From NCBI GenBank assembly GCA_903840375.1, contig CAIMFR010000072.1:1-43347 (forward strand): a stretch of DNA of 43,347 nucleotides, in the 5' to 3' direction. Position numbers and translations under genes: made by a program. This stretch comes from Candidatus Adlerbacteria bacterium (GTDB taxonomy: Bacteria; Patescibacteriota; Minisyncoccia; Phycocordibacterales; SBAW01). Shown here in pieces: positions 23,930 through 32,224 of this stretch (its first letter is position 1; the number at the start of each line of letters is the position of its first letter). Below the pieces are notes generated by a model. It ran no database searches. It saw nothing but the letters and a program-made list of their open reading frames with translations, and was not told where the DNA came from.

Positions 23930-23976
23930 CACCGCACAATCCCGTGCAGAAGTTACCTTAACCACGTCTTCCTTTT

Positions 23977-23981
23977 GGAGG
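23977..23981 (+). promoter_or_regulatory. Shine-Dalgarno that decides the kup start
   Basis: GGAGG 5 bases before the ATG at 23987. An in-frame TTG at 23975 overlaps this site and is therefore unlikely to be the start. Confidence 0.75.
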
Positions 23982-23986
23982 CAAAA

Positions 23987-26209
23987 ATGCCTGGCGAATC
24001 GGACGAAAGAGTTCCGATGCTCACTTCCCTTACGCTGGCGCTGCTGGCATTGGGAATCGTATTCGGTGACATCGGAACATCTCCACTCTATGTCTTGACG
24101 GCGATCCTCGGACCGGACAAAAGCTTCTACACTCCGCCACACATCATCGGCGCAAACGGCATCATCTTCTGGATACTGATCCTCGTGGTGACCGCATTCT
24201 ATTGCGGAGTGGTCTTGAAGATAAATCTAAACGGCGACGGCGGTATCACCGTACTCTACGGTATGGCGCATCGACAGATCGATCGACTGTGGGCGCGCGT
24301 CGGCATCGCCGGAGTAATAGCTGACGGACAGATCACGCCGGCAATATCAACACTCTCAGCTTGGTGGGGACTGCTTGCGATACCAGGATTCGTGACACTG
24401 ACAACACTTGTTCAGAATCACGCAGTCTCTTACGGATGGATCCCGCATGTAAAAGCCGCTGCGGCACTTGAAACGCAGCGTGCCGCACTGGGTGAATGGA
24501 TTGCGATCGCCCTCACACTAGCATCTCTCGTTGTGCTTTTTGCGATCCAGAAAAAAGGTACGAACAAGATCGGAGCGTACTTCGGTCCCGTCATGTTTGT
24601 ATGGTTCGCTATGTTGACGTACGGAGGGATGCCGCAGATCACACAACACCCGAGTATCTTGCTCGCTCCGTTGCGGTTCGACTATATGTGGGCATTACTC
24701 ACACACGATCTGGAGTGGTGGAAATCACCTGCAATATTCGCAGCCGCCATACTTTCCGCTCTGACCACGTTCGGCGCAGGACTTCTTGCTGCAACAGGCG
24801 GAGAGGCTCTCTACGCCGATATGGGACATTTCGGACGGCGTCCGGTGGTCACCGCATGGGCGCTGGTGATGATCGGCCTGCTTACAAATTACTTTGGGCA
24901 GTGCGCATCAATGGTCACCAACGGATACACGGATACGCCCTTCTTCGCACTGTATAAAAACAACATGTCTGTCCTTGCCTTCATGGTGGGATTGGCGGTC
25001 GCGGCGACATTTATCGCTTCACAAGCGTTGCTGACAGGATGCTTCAGCCTAGTAGTGCAAGCTATCCGACTTCGTCTCGTACCGCGTGTGCGTATCATAT
25101 TCACATCCAACAATGCGGCGCATGTATATGTACCGATGGTGAATGCATTCTTGCTCATCGGCGAGATAGGCTTCGTGCTCATCTTCAGAGACCCAAACTC
25201 GATGACATACGCATACGGCATGGCGGTCGGTACGACCATGACCATCACCTACACACTGATCAGAAGGATCCGCAAAGAACAAGGAAGGCGTCTCTGGTTC
25301 ATAGACCTATGCGGCGTACTCATCGTACTGCTCACTATCGGCGCTTATTCGAAACTTTTGGAAAGTCTGCTCGGTCTCATCCCTCTCTGCAGCATGGTGA
25401 TGTTTACTTTCGCCATGACCATCTGGGGAAAGGGTCAGCGGATAATTCTGGAGACAGAATATGAAAGCGACAACACTCCGACATTCCGGCAAATGATCGA
25501 TTGCCATGGAGATGCGGTTATCGCACCGATCACACGCGTCTTTCTTTGCTCCCGCGCAGTAGGTCTGGAAGAAAAAGTTCCTCTCGCACTCCAACGCTAT
25601 CTATACGAACAAGGTGCGTGGCCGAGAACGGCGGCGTTCGTACACATAGAACCTGTCGTTAATAAGCCGTATGTAAATGCGGATGATGAAGTCGCATCCA
25701 TCGAGATATACGGAGTCTGTGGCTCTCTGAAAAGGCGGATCTCTATCCTTCTAAAGGACCTACCTCCAAGACCAATACGCTCGCAGGTCCTAACGAAATG
25801 GATACGGGACAGCCTTGACCGCGCCCCGCAAGCTATCCAAGAGGTTGTCTCTGCCGACCAAATGAGCGGACTATTCGACGGACATGCAGAGCCTGATCCT
25901 AAGTATCGCCTCATGCCTGACGAGGACTGTGTGGCACTCGTGACAATACGGTGGGGAAGGAAAGATCCGCCGTTCCTGGTGTCAGTACTACGCTGTCTTG
26001 GAGTCTCATCGGATGAAGCTAAAGTTGTGGCGCATCGACCGGTCTTTCTGATCGACAGCAAGACCACATTTGGAACGAGACTCTGGGTCCATGTGTTTAG
26101 ATGGATCCGCGACAAAGTGCAAACTCTGCCGGAATATCTCGGAGTTCCGTTGTGCCGCGCAATGTTCGTCACACTACAGGTTGATCCGAATCGGACAAGT
26201 ACAAAATAA
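23987..26209 (+). CDS. kup: Kup-type potassium uptake transporter
   Basis: Kup (Trk/KT/HAK family) imports potassium with protons. The 740-residue protein has the family start LALLALGIVFGDIGTSPLYV, then GGITVLYGMAH, DGQITPAISTLSA and GGEALYADMGHFGRRP; about twelve membrane helices occupy residues 10-460 and a large cytoplasmic tail the remainder. E. coli Kup is 622 residues, so the tail is longer than usual. It begins 57 bases after the PfkB gene and is followed by a terminator. The strong GGAGG and its absence from the leaderless pattern set it apart from neighbouring genes. Confidence 0.93.
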   Translation: MPGESDERVPMLTSLTLALLALGIVFGDIGTSPLYVLTAILGPDKSFYTPPHIIGANGIIFWILILVVTAFYCGVVLKINLNGDGGITVLYGMAHRQIDRLWARVGIAGVIADGQITPAISTLSAWWGLLAIPGFVTLTTLVQNHAVSYGWIPHVKAAAALETQRAALGEWIAIALTLASLVVLFAIQKKGTNKIGAYFGPVMFVWFAMLTYGGMPQITQHPSILLAPLRFDYMWALLTHDLEWWKSPAIFAAAILSALTTFGAGLLAATGGEALYADMGHFGRRPVVTAWALVMIGLLTNYFGQCASMVTNGYTDTPFFALYKNNMSVLAFMVGLAVAATFIASQALLTGCFSLVVQAIRLRLVPRVRIIFTSNNAAHVYVPMVNAFLLIGEIGFVLIFRDPNSMTYAYGMAVGTTMTITYTLIRRIRKEQGRRLWFIDLCGVLIVLLTIGAYSKLLESLLGLIPLCSMVMFTFAMTIWGKGQRIILETEYESDNTPTFRQMIDCHGDAVIAPITRVFLCSRAVGLEEKVPLALQRYLYEQGAWPRTAAFVHIEPVVNKPYVNADDEVASIEIYGVCGSLKRRISILLKDLPPRPIRSQVLTKWIRDSLDRAPQAIQEVVSADQMSGLFDGHAEPDPKYRLMPDEDCVALVTIRWGRKDPPFLVSVLRCLGVSSDEAKVVAHRPVFLIDSKTTFGTRLWVHVFRWIRDKVQTLPEYLGVPLCRAMFVTLQVDPNRTSTK

Positions 26210-26232
26210 AAAATAAAAGTAGTGCAATAGTA

Positions 26233-26268
26233 TCCCGGAGTCTCACAAAGACTTCCGGGATCTTTCTA
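26233..26268 (+). terminator. Terminator after kup
   Basis: Stem TCCCGGA-GTCT / AGACTTCCGGGA (26233-26260, one bulge, short CACAA loop) followed by TCTTTCT on the plus strand. It separates kup from the convergent transketolase operon. Confidence 0.7.
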
Positions 26269-26285
26269 TCCTAATGTAAGCGATG

Positions 26286-27287
26286 CTAATTTCTAAAAAT
26301 TTTCCAGACGGACGAAGTTCTGCGACCATTCGCCTTTCGCACTGCCGCAACGATGTGCGACACACCCATTCCATAGTGCTCGATGAGTTCTTTCGGCGTG
26401 CCGGATTGACCGAAACTGTCATGTACGCCAACGAACTCCATTGGTGTCGGACAGCACTGCGCCAATACTTCCGCGATGGTGCTGCCAAGGCAACCTACTA
26501 TTTGATGATCCTCAACTGTCACCACCGCACCGGCGCGTTTCGCTTCTGCAACCACAGCGTCAATATCAAGCGGCTTTATCGTATGAATGTTTATAACTGA
26601 AACTGCAATATCCTTTTCCAATTCTTTCGCGGCGAGCAGCGCATTGTGTGCCATCGGACCAGTCGTGAAAATTGCGACCTGCGGCTTTTCTGAAGTCCAC
26701 AAGGGGACTGACTTCCCTATCTCAAATTTCGTTTTTTCCGTCGTGATTGCCGGCGACACTTCGCGAGACAGGCGTATGTATACCGGGCCTTCGTGCGATG
26801 CCGCGGCAAGTGTTGCCTTGTACGCTTCCTCCTCGTCGCACGGAGAGACGATGGTCATGTTCGGCAACACGCGCATCATCGCAATGTCTTCGAGCGCCTG
26901 ATGAGTCGCACCGTCCGGACCGACTGTGACGCCGGCGTGTGCGCCTGCTATTTTCACCGGAAAATTATTTATCGCGATAGTGGTGCGGATCTGTTCCCAA
27001 TTGCGCCCGGGAGAAAAAACAGCGTACGCTGCGACGAATGGTATCTTACCGTAATTTGCAAAACCTGCGGCAACCGTTACCAAGTTTTGCTCTGCGACCC
27101 CGAGCTCGATGTATCGCTCAGGAAACTTTTCTTTAAAGTCGGCAACGCGCGTACTCTCCGCGACATCGCTGCAAAGCACCACCACGCGCGGGTCTTTCTC
27201 GCCGAGCTCCACGAGAGCACGCCCAAACCCGTCGCGAGTCGCAAGTGTCGAGGCCTCAACATTGAATCGTATGTGTTCGGATACCAT
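26286..27287 (-). CDS. Transketolase, C-terminal subunit
   Basis: The 333-residue protein has the pyrimidine-binding transketolase domain (RDGFGRALVELGEKDPRVVVL, ELGVAEQNLVTVAAGFANYG with the TPP-activating Glu, HAGVTVGPDGATHQALEDIA) and the C-terminal domain (VSVINIHTIKPLDIDAVV, DSFGQSGTPKELIEHYG). With the N-terminal subunit it transfers two-carbon units between sugar phosphates. It starts one base after the N-subunit stop. Two-gene transketolases are common in archaea and some bacteria. The last residues (GRRTSSVWKIFRN) look like a short extra tail. Confidence 0.92.
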   Translation of the reverse strand: MVSEHIRFNVEASTLATRDGFGRALVELGEKDPRVVVLCSDVAESTRVADFKEKFPERYIELGVAEQNLVTVAAGFANYGKIPFVAAYAVFSPGRNWEQIRTTIAINNFPVKIAGAHAGVTVGPDGATHQALEDIAMMRVLPNMTIVSPCDEEEAYKATLAAASHEGPVYIRLSREVSPAITTEKTKFEIGKSVPLWTSEKPQVAIFTTGPMAHNALLAAKELEKDIAVSVINIHTIKPLDIDAVVAEAKRAGAVVTVEDHQIVGCLGSTIAEVLAQCCPTPMEFVGVHDSFGQSGTPKELIEHYGMGVSHIVAAVRKANGRRTSSVWKIFRN

Positions 27288-27288
27288 A

Positions 27289-28113
27289 TTATTTTAATTC
27301 TTCCAAAAATCTTTTACCTTCCTCCGGTGTCGGAACTTTTCCGTGCCAGCGATAGTCTCCTTCTATTTCTTTTATCCCTTTGCCGGGGATCGTGTGCGCA
27401 ATAATGACGGTCGGTTTATCTAGGAAAGTTTTCGCTTCATCGACTGCATCGCAAAACTCCTGGATGTTGTGTCCGTCTACTTCAATGACATTCCAATTGA
27501 ATGATTCCCACTTCTCGCGCAACGGCTCAAGCGGCATGACGTGTTCTGTCGTGCCGTCGATCTGTATTTTATTTCGGTCGACTATGGCGGTGAGATTCTG
27601 CAATTTATTATTGCCGGCAAACATGATCGATTCCCAGGTATTACCCTCGTCATGTTCGCCGTCGCTCATGACGCAATACACGCGAAAATCTTTTTTATCC
27701 ATTCGCGCTGCATACGCATAGCCTGCAGCCTGCGCAAGTCCACATCCGAGCGGCCCTGATGTAGTTTCTATGCCGGGCAGACGGTTACGCTCCGGATGCC
27801 CTTGCAGACGTGATCCGAACTTGCGCAGAGTCATACATTCTTCAACAGGAAAATATCCGACATGCGCCAGCGCGGCATATTGCACGGGACAAATGTGTCC
27901 ATTGGACAATAGCAACCTGTCGCGTTCTTCCCATGCGGGTTTTTTAGGATCGTGTTTGAGAATATAAAAGTAGAACACGGCAAAAATATCAGCCATGCCG
28001 AGTGGCCCGGCCGTATGCCCTGAACCTGCCGCGACCAGCATCTCTATTATTGTTTTGCGGATAGCTGCCGCCTTTTGTTCCAGCTCTTTTATTTTTTCAT
28101 CAGTGATGGTCAT
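27289..28113 (-). CDS. Transketolase, N-terminal (TPP-binding) subunit
   Basis: The 274-residue protein has SGHTAGPLGMADIFAVFYF, the His-containing SNGHICPVQYAAL, TSGPLGCGLAQAAGYAYA, and the TPP/metal motif MSDGEHDEGNTWESIMFAGN with DRNKIQIDG (the family's GDGE...N is here SDGE). It binds the diphosphate part of thiamine diphosphate. Its ATG overlaps the rpe stop as ATGA, and the C-terminal subunit follows by one base, so translation of rpe and both halves is probably coupled. Confidence 0.92.
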   Translation of the reverse strand: MTITDEKIKELEQKAAAIRKTIIEMLVAAGSGHTAGPLGMADIFAVFYFYILKHDPKKPAWEERDRLLLSNGHICPVQYAALAHVGYFPVEECMTLRKFGSRLQGHPERNRLPGIETTSGPLGCGLAQAAGYAYAARMDKKDFRVYCVMSDGEHDEGNTWESIMFAGNNKLQNLTAIVDRNKIQIDGTTEHVMPLEPLREKWESFNWNVIEVDGHNIQEFCDAVDEAKTFLDKPTVIIAHTIPGKGIKEIEGDYRWHGKVPTPEEGKRFLEELK

Positions 28114-28808
28114 ACTTGATTTTTATTCGCCGATCTTCGCAATCGATCTATCGAGGCACGCGAATCATCTGCAGTAAATATCACAGAACCGACGACAAGA
28201 CGGCTCGCACCTGCATCCACCAGTGCACGAACATTTTCCAGACTCACTCCACCGTCAACTTGTATCATTGTATCGCAATATGTCTCACGCAACTTGCGCA
28301 CAAGCGCCAATGCACGACTATCAAACGCCTCTCCCTGGAAACCGATACGAGCAATACCCATCACTTGTATAAAATCATAGAGACCGTCAAATGGAGTTAG
28401 CGACTCCGCATCCGCATCGGGCAAGATCGCTATCCCGACAGACACAGGAAAATCATCTTCCTTCCGAGCACTCTGTAACCCGTCGAGTGCTTGCATCGAA
28501 CCTTCTGACTTTGCATGAACAATAATACTCGACGCGCCTGCCAAAATAAGATCGGTCGTTATTTGCTCAGGGTGAACAGCCATCACATCAAATTGAAAAT
28601 CAAATTCCTCCCACAGCGGCAGACCTTCATCACCGGAAATTATTTTTTGGAATGCCTCACGATCTTTATACGGCCATGTCGTATTTTTCGCGAACATACC
28701 GTCAACGATATCTATCTGCACCTCACTTGTCTCTCCACGGACACGCTCAAGCTGCGCTTCAAGATCGCGCAGCGACTTCGGCATTATGGCTGGGATTATT
28801 TCGATCAT
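28110..28808 (-). CDS. rpe: Ribulose-phosphate 3-epimerase family protein with altered metal site
   Basis: The 232-residue TIM barrel lies between rpiB and the transketolase genes, the right place for the enzyme linking ribulose 5-phosphate and xylulose 5-phosphate. The C-terminal phosphate-binding part is conserved (IQVDGGVSLENVRALVDAGA, VVGSVIF), with the catalytic Asp185. Of the four usual metal ligands, the first His (of VHFDVMD) is Gln31 and the second (of DVHLMV) is Met76, while Asp33 and Asp185 are kept; the loop MSVNPGFGGQ has become MGIARIGFQGE. So it is either a metal-altered Rpe or a related epimerase. It starts 3 bases after rpiB and overlaps the next gene by 4 bases. Confidence 0.78.
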   Translation of the reverse strand: MIEIIPAIMPKSLRDLEAQLERVRGETSEVQIDIVDGMFAKNTTWPYKDREAFQKIISGDEGLPLWEEFDFQFDVMAVHPEQITTDLILAGASSIIVHAKSEGSMQALDGLQSARKEDDFPVSVGIAILPDADAESLTPFDGLYDFIQVMGIARIGFQGEAFDSRALALVRKLRETYCDTMIQVDGGVSLENVRALVDAGASRLVVGSVIFTADDSRASIDRLRRSANKNQV

Positions 28809-28811
28809 AGA

Positions 28812-29264
28812 CTAGTGTAATACGGAATCAAGTTTTACGATGCGACGCGCATGTCTTTCTTCGCCGGAGAACGATGTCGAGAGCCACAAGAGGACGGCAT
28901 ACTGCGCATCTGCATCCGGGACAAACCGCGCGCCGAGCGAGAGGATATTCGCATCATTGTGTTCGCGAGAAAGTTTCAATGTTTCTACATCGCCACCGTA
29001 GAAAACTGCGGCACGCGCGCCTATTATTCTGTTCGCCGCCATCGCCTCACCTTGCCCGGACATTCCTACAACGATGCCGAAATAATCCTTACTTTGAGCC
29101 ACTTTTTCAGCAAGCGGTATGATAAAGTCGGGATAATCATCATGAGGGTCGAACGTGTGCGGACCGGTATCCTCGACCTCGTACCCGTGCTCAGACAAAA
29201 ACTGCGCCAGTGAATTCTTCAGAGCGAAACCTGCGTGATCAGATGCGAGAAATATTTTTTTCAT
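28812..29264 (-). CDS. rpiB: Ribose-5-phosphate isomerase B
   Basis: RpiB interconverts ribose 5-phosphate and ribulose 5-phosphate. The 150-residue protein has the start KIFLASDHAGFALKN (Asp9-His10), the active-site turn VVGMSGQGEAMAANR and LSREHNDANILSLGAR. The cysteine base of E. coli-type RpiB is Gly67 here, and Glu73 sits where Mycobacterium tuberculosis RpiB has its catalytic Glu, so this belongs to the Glu type. It lies 21 bases after gap without a Shine-Dalgarno and 3 bases before rpe. Confidence 0.9.
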   Translation of the reverse strand: MKKIFLASDHAGFALKNSLAQFLSEHGYEVEDTGPHTFDPHDDYPDFIIPLAEKVAQSKDYFGIVVGMSGQGEAMAANRIIGARAAVFYGGDVETLKLSREHNDANILSLGARFVPDADAQYAVLLWLSTSFSGEERHARRIVKLDSVLH

Positions 29265-29285
29265 AAAATTAGTACGTTCATTTGT

Positions 29286-30308
29286 TTATTTTGCGAGATA
29301 CTTTGCCGCCGCTTTCACATGACGAAGCAACGTGTACGTATACCCCATCTCATTGTCGTACCAACCCATCACCTTCACTAAGTTACCGCCGACGACGCGT
29401 GTCATGGAAAGATCCGCCGTCGATCCGTAGCGTGTGCCAACAATATCCGCCGAAACAAGTTGCTCGTATGTCGCCGTGAAGATGCCGTTCCATCGTTCTT
29501 CCTTTGCAGCCGCTTCGAGGATCGCATTCACTTCTTCTGCGGTCGTATCTCGCTTCGCAATAAATGTTATGTCTACTATCGAGCCGCAGACGACCGGCAC
29601 GCGCATCGCTACGCCATCAAACTTGTCGACAAGCTGTGTGTATGCACGAGTGACCGCGATGGCGGCACCCGTCGATGACGGCACTATATTTTGCGCAGCA
29701 GCACGACCTCGACGCATGTCACCCTTCGCCGGCGAGTCAACAATGGATTGCGTCGCCGTGTACGCATGCACTGTATTCAGCAACGCTTTCTCGATGCCGA
29801 GCTTCTCGTCGAGAATGGCGATGAGCGGACTTGCAGAGTTGGTCGTACATGACGCATTGGAGCTTATGTTGCATGTCTTTAACCTTTCCTCGTTTACTCC
29901 AACCAACACGGTCGCGCCGGTCTCTGTATCTTCACCTCTTGCCGGTGCGGTGATAACAACGCGCTTCGCTCCTGCCGTGATATGCGCGCTCGCTTTGTCA
30001 TAACTGTCGAAGATGCCGGTAGACTCGACGACGATATCGATCTGCATATCCTTCCACGGAAGTTTCGTAGGATCTTTCTCACTGATGAAAGCAACTTCCT
30101 TCCCGCCGATGACAATTTTTCCATCAGTCGTCTCAACACTGAACGGCGCACGACCGGAGACGCTGTCATACCGAAGCAGATACGCGAGGTTCGACACATC
30201 GCCAAGGTCATTCACGGCGACTATTTCTATATCCTCATCATTATACGCAGCACGTACAAAGGATCTCCCGATACGCCCGAACCCGTTTATCGCAATTCGT
30301 GTTTTCAT
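29286..30308 (-). CDS. gap: Glyceraldehyde-3-phosphate dehydrogenase
   Basis: The 340-residue NAD(P)-dependent enzyme starts MKTRIAINGFGRIGRSFVRA (Rossmann fold). The catalytic cysteine is in SNASCTTN and its histidine partner in NTVHAYTATQ; the phosphate sites PAKGDMRRGRAAAQNIVPSSTGAA and WYDNEMGYTYTLL are complete. AVNDLGD near residue 33 carries the aspartate that usually favours NAD. It is the first gene of the gap-rpiB-rpe-tkt operon, and its extended -10 is 8 bases from the ATG. Confidence 0.96.
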   Translation of the reverse strand: MKTRIAINGFGRIGRSFVRAAYNDEDIEIVAVNDLGDVSNLAYLLRYDSVSGRAPFSVETTDGKIVIGGKEVAFISEKDPTKLPWKDMQIDIVVESTGIFDSYDKASAHITAGAKRVVITAPARGEDTETGATVLVGVNEERLKTCNISSNASCTTNSASPLIAILDEKLGIEKALLNTVHAYTATQSIVDSPAKGDMRRGRAAAQNIVPSSTGAAIAVTRAYTQLVDKFDGVAMRVPVVCGSIVDITFIAKRDTTAEEVNAILEAAAKEERWNGIFTATYEQLVSADIVGTRYGSTADLSMTRVVGGNLVKVMGWYDNEMGYTYTLLRHVKAAAKYLAK

Positions 30309-30316
30309 ATTCTTCT

Positions 30317-30325
30317 AGAATATCA
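30317..30325 (-). promoter_or_regulatory. Extended -10 promoter of the gap operon
   Basis: Minus-strand TGA-TATTCT, hexamer 30317-30322, 8 bases before the gap ATG. Confidence 0.5.
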
Positions 30326-30344
30326 CATCGTTAGAAATAAAAAC

Positions 30345-32210
30345 CTACTGTTGTTTGGAATAAAGGATGCGTGCATCGACGTAGTCCGGCTTCAACACAA
30401 GTGCGCGATATGCAAACGCGCGAACATTTCCGACATCTCCAACCGCCTCGGCAAGCTTTGCCTGCAGGAAGAACGGGAACGGGTTGGAAGGTTCTAGCGC
30501 TATGGCATGCGCATATGCATCGCTGCCCTGTTGCGGCGCACCGGCAACCTTAGCAAGCGCCAACTGCGCATACACATTGCCAAGCACTATCCAATTTAGA
30601 ACATTGGCCGGTTCCATATCGACCGCCTTTCGCGCATTTTTTACCGCAGCTTGCGCGTATATGCCAAAGCCTGCCGCAGATTCTTCTTTCGGCATAGAAG
30701 TATCGACGACCAGCTGTGCCATACGCTCCTGTTGAACTTCTGAAAGCGCTCGATAGTACACGGGCTGCGGAAAAATACTGACCGCTTTCGATATCAATGC
30801 CTGGCTGGCATCAACATTTTGATTCTGCATTACCTGTTCAACACCTCCGTTATAGAGCACCACTGAATAAGTGCGAATGATCAAACATACCAATAAGATC
30901 ACGCATACCGATAACACCATGACTCCGGCAAGCCATGGCTTAGTCTTGGAGACGAGAATGAGTCTGCGAAACTTATCTGTATCAATGGTCCATGCCGTGG
31001 CGATACCACTAACGGCGACGATAGCCACCAGACTGATCATGTTCGGCATATACCCTATGAATGCCAACCATCCGTACATGGCGGCAAAAAAACTCACGCA
31101 CAACAAACACCTATCCTCGGTTTCGTCTAAGGTCACGACTCGCCGCCAACCACTCCGGATGGCGAGCACGAGCATTGCCAATGCTGCGACAATCCCTAGG
31201 ATACCGACTGTAACCGCGACCGAATCATACAGACCGACGCCTTGCGTGTAGGTCATATTCCACAGCGGAGTTTTGTTCACGGACACAGGCTTGTAAAGTT
31301 CCCACGCCTGCGCATACGTGTTCGGACCGGTTCCGACAAAAGCCCTAATAGGGCTGGCTCTATATGATGCCGCGACAACCGCAACCGCATCTGAGAATTG
31401 CGGAGATACAGGCATGCCGGCTGACATACGTGGAAATGGAATACTGTTTCCGCAGAAAAAGAGTAGCAACGAAGCGATGCCGACGGCACAAAACAAACCA
31501 GCAGAAGAACGGTGATGCGCGCGGAATCGCTCGATACACATCAGTATTGCGACTATACCTACTGAGCACCAAACAAATGTGACCGGCGCGAATAAAAGAA
31601 AGGTAGCGCACAACAAGGTTGATACAGTGCAGGCAAAACGGCCGATGGGGTTAAGTGAAAAATATTTTGGAAGTGCGAGCGACAGAACTAACGCAAATCC
31701 CGCCATGAATGTTACATCGGACATCGACGATATGCCGGCCGCTTCATGCGCGACAACAGATCGAAGTATGGCTATGAACAAATCCGCAACAACGACCAGT
31801 GTTGTGGTCGCCATCATTGCAAACAAAATCGCTCTGACTCGTAAACCGTTACGCAGCCACACGATGGATAACCAAAAAAGCGCCAAGAGCGCAAGTACTG
31901 ATGCAACTGTTCCAGCTTCCAGATCAAAACCGTCAAATGAAAAACGTCGCGAGATGGAGAAAAGAGTCGAGATCAAGAATATAGCAGCAACGAGCGCCGG
32001 AAATATGACCGGCTTGGCATATACAATACGCAACCCGCCGGCGAACAATGCAACATAACCAACCACAATACCGCACAGTACGAGGAGCACATAGAAATAT
32101 GCAGTACTAAACAAAGAAGAAAATACCGTAAGGAACGGCATGAGGAAAAACGGCATTATTCCAATTGCCAAAGTATAAAAAAGCTTAAGATGATGTTGTC
32201 TTGTAATCAT
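30345..32210 (-). CDS. O-antigen ligase-like membrane protein with TPR tail
   Basis: The 621-residue protein has 10-12 predicted membrane helices, then a soluble C-terminal part (about 455-621) with helix-turn repeats of TPR type (ISKAVSIFPQPVYYRALSE, DMEPANVLNWIVLGNVYAQL, ALEPSNPFPFFLQAKLAEAV, VLKPDYVDARIL). The outside loop FVGTGPNTYAQAWELYKP resembles the Wzy_C motif of O-antigen ligases and polymerases. It may transfer assembled glycan to a lipid or protein acceptor on the outer face. It starts 14 bases after a secreted Ig-like protein, possibly its partner, and there is no Shine-Dalgarno. Substrates are unknown. Confidence 0.75.
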   Translation of the reverse strand: MITRQHHLKLFYTLAIGIMPFFLMPFLTVFSSLFSTAYFYVLLVLCGIVVGYVALFAGGLRIVYAKPVIFPALVAAIFLISTLFSISRRFSFDGFDLEAGTVASVLALLALFWLSIVWLRNGLRVRAILFAMMATTTLVVVADLFIAILRSVVAHEAAGISSMSDVTFMAGFALVLSLALPKYFSLNPIGRFACTVSTLLCATFLLFAPVTFVWCSVGIVAILMCIERFRAHHRSSAGLFCAVGIASLLLFFCGNSIPFPRMSAGMPVSPQFSDAVAVVAASYRASPIRAFVGTGPNTYAQAWELYKPVSVNKTPLWNMTYTQGVGLYDSVAVTVGILGIVAALAMLVLAIRSGWRRVVTLDETEDRCLLCVSFFAAMYGWLAFIGYMPNMISLVAIVAVSGIATAWTIDTDKFRRLILVSKTKPWLAGVMVLSVCVILLVCLIIRTYSVVLYNGGVEQVMQNQNVDASQALISKAVSIFPQPVYYRALSEVQQERMAQLVVDTSMPKEESAAGFGIYAQAAVKNARKAVDMEPANVLNWIVLGNVYAQLALAKVAGAPQQGSDAYAHAIALEPSNPFPFFLQAKLAEAVGDVGNVRAFAYRALVLKPDYVDARILYSKQQ

Positions 32211-32224
32211 TGCTGTAACTCTGT

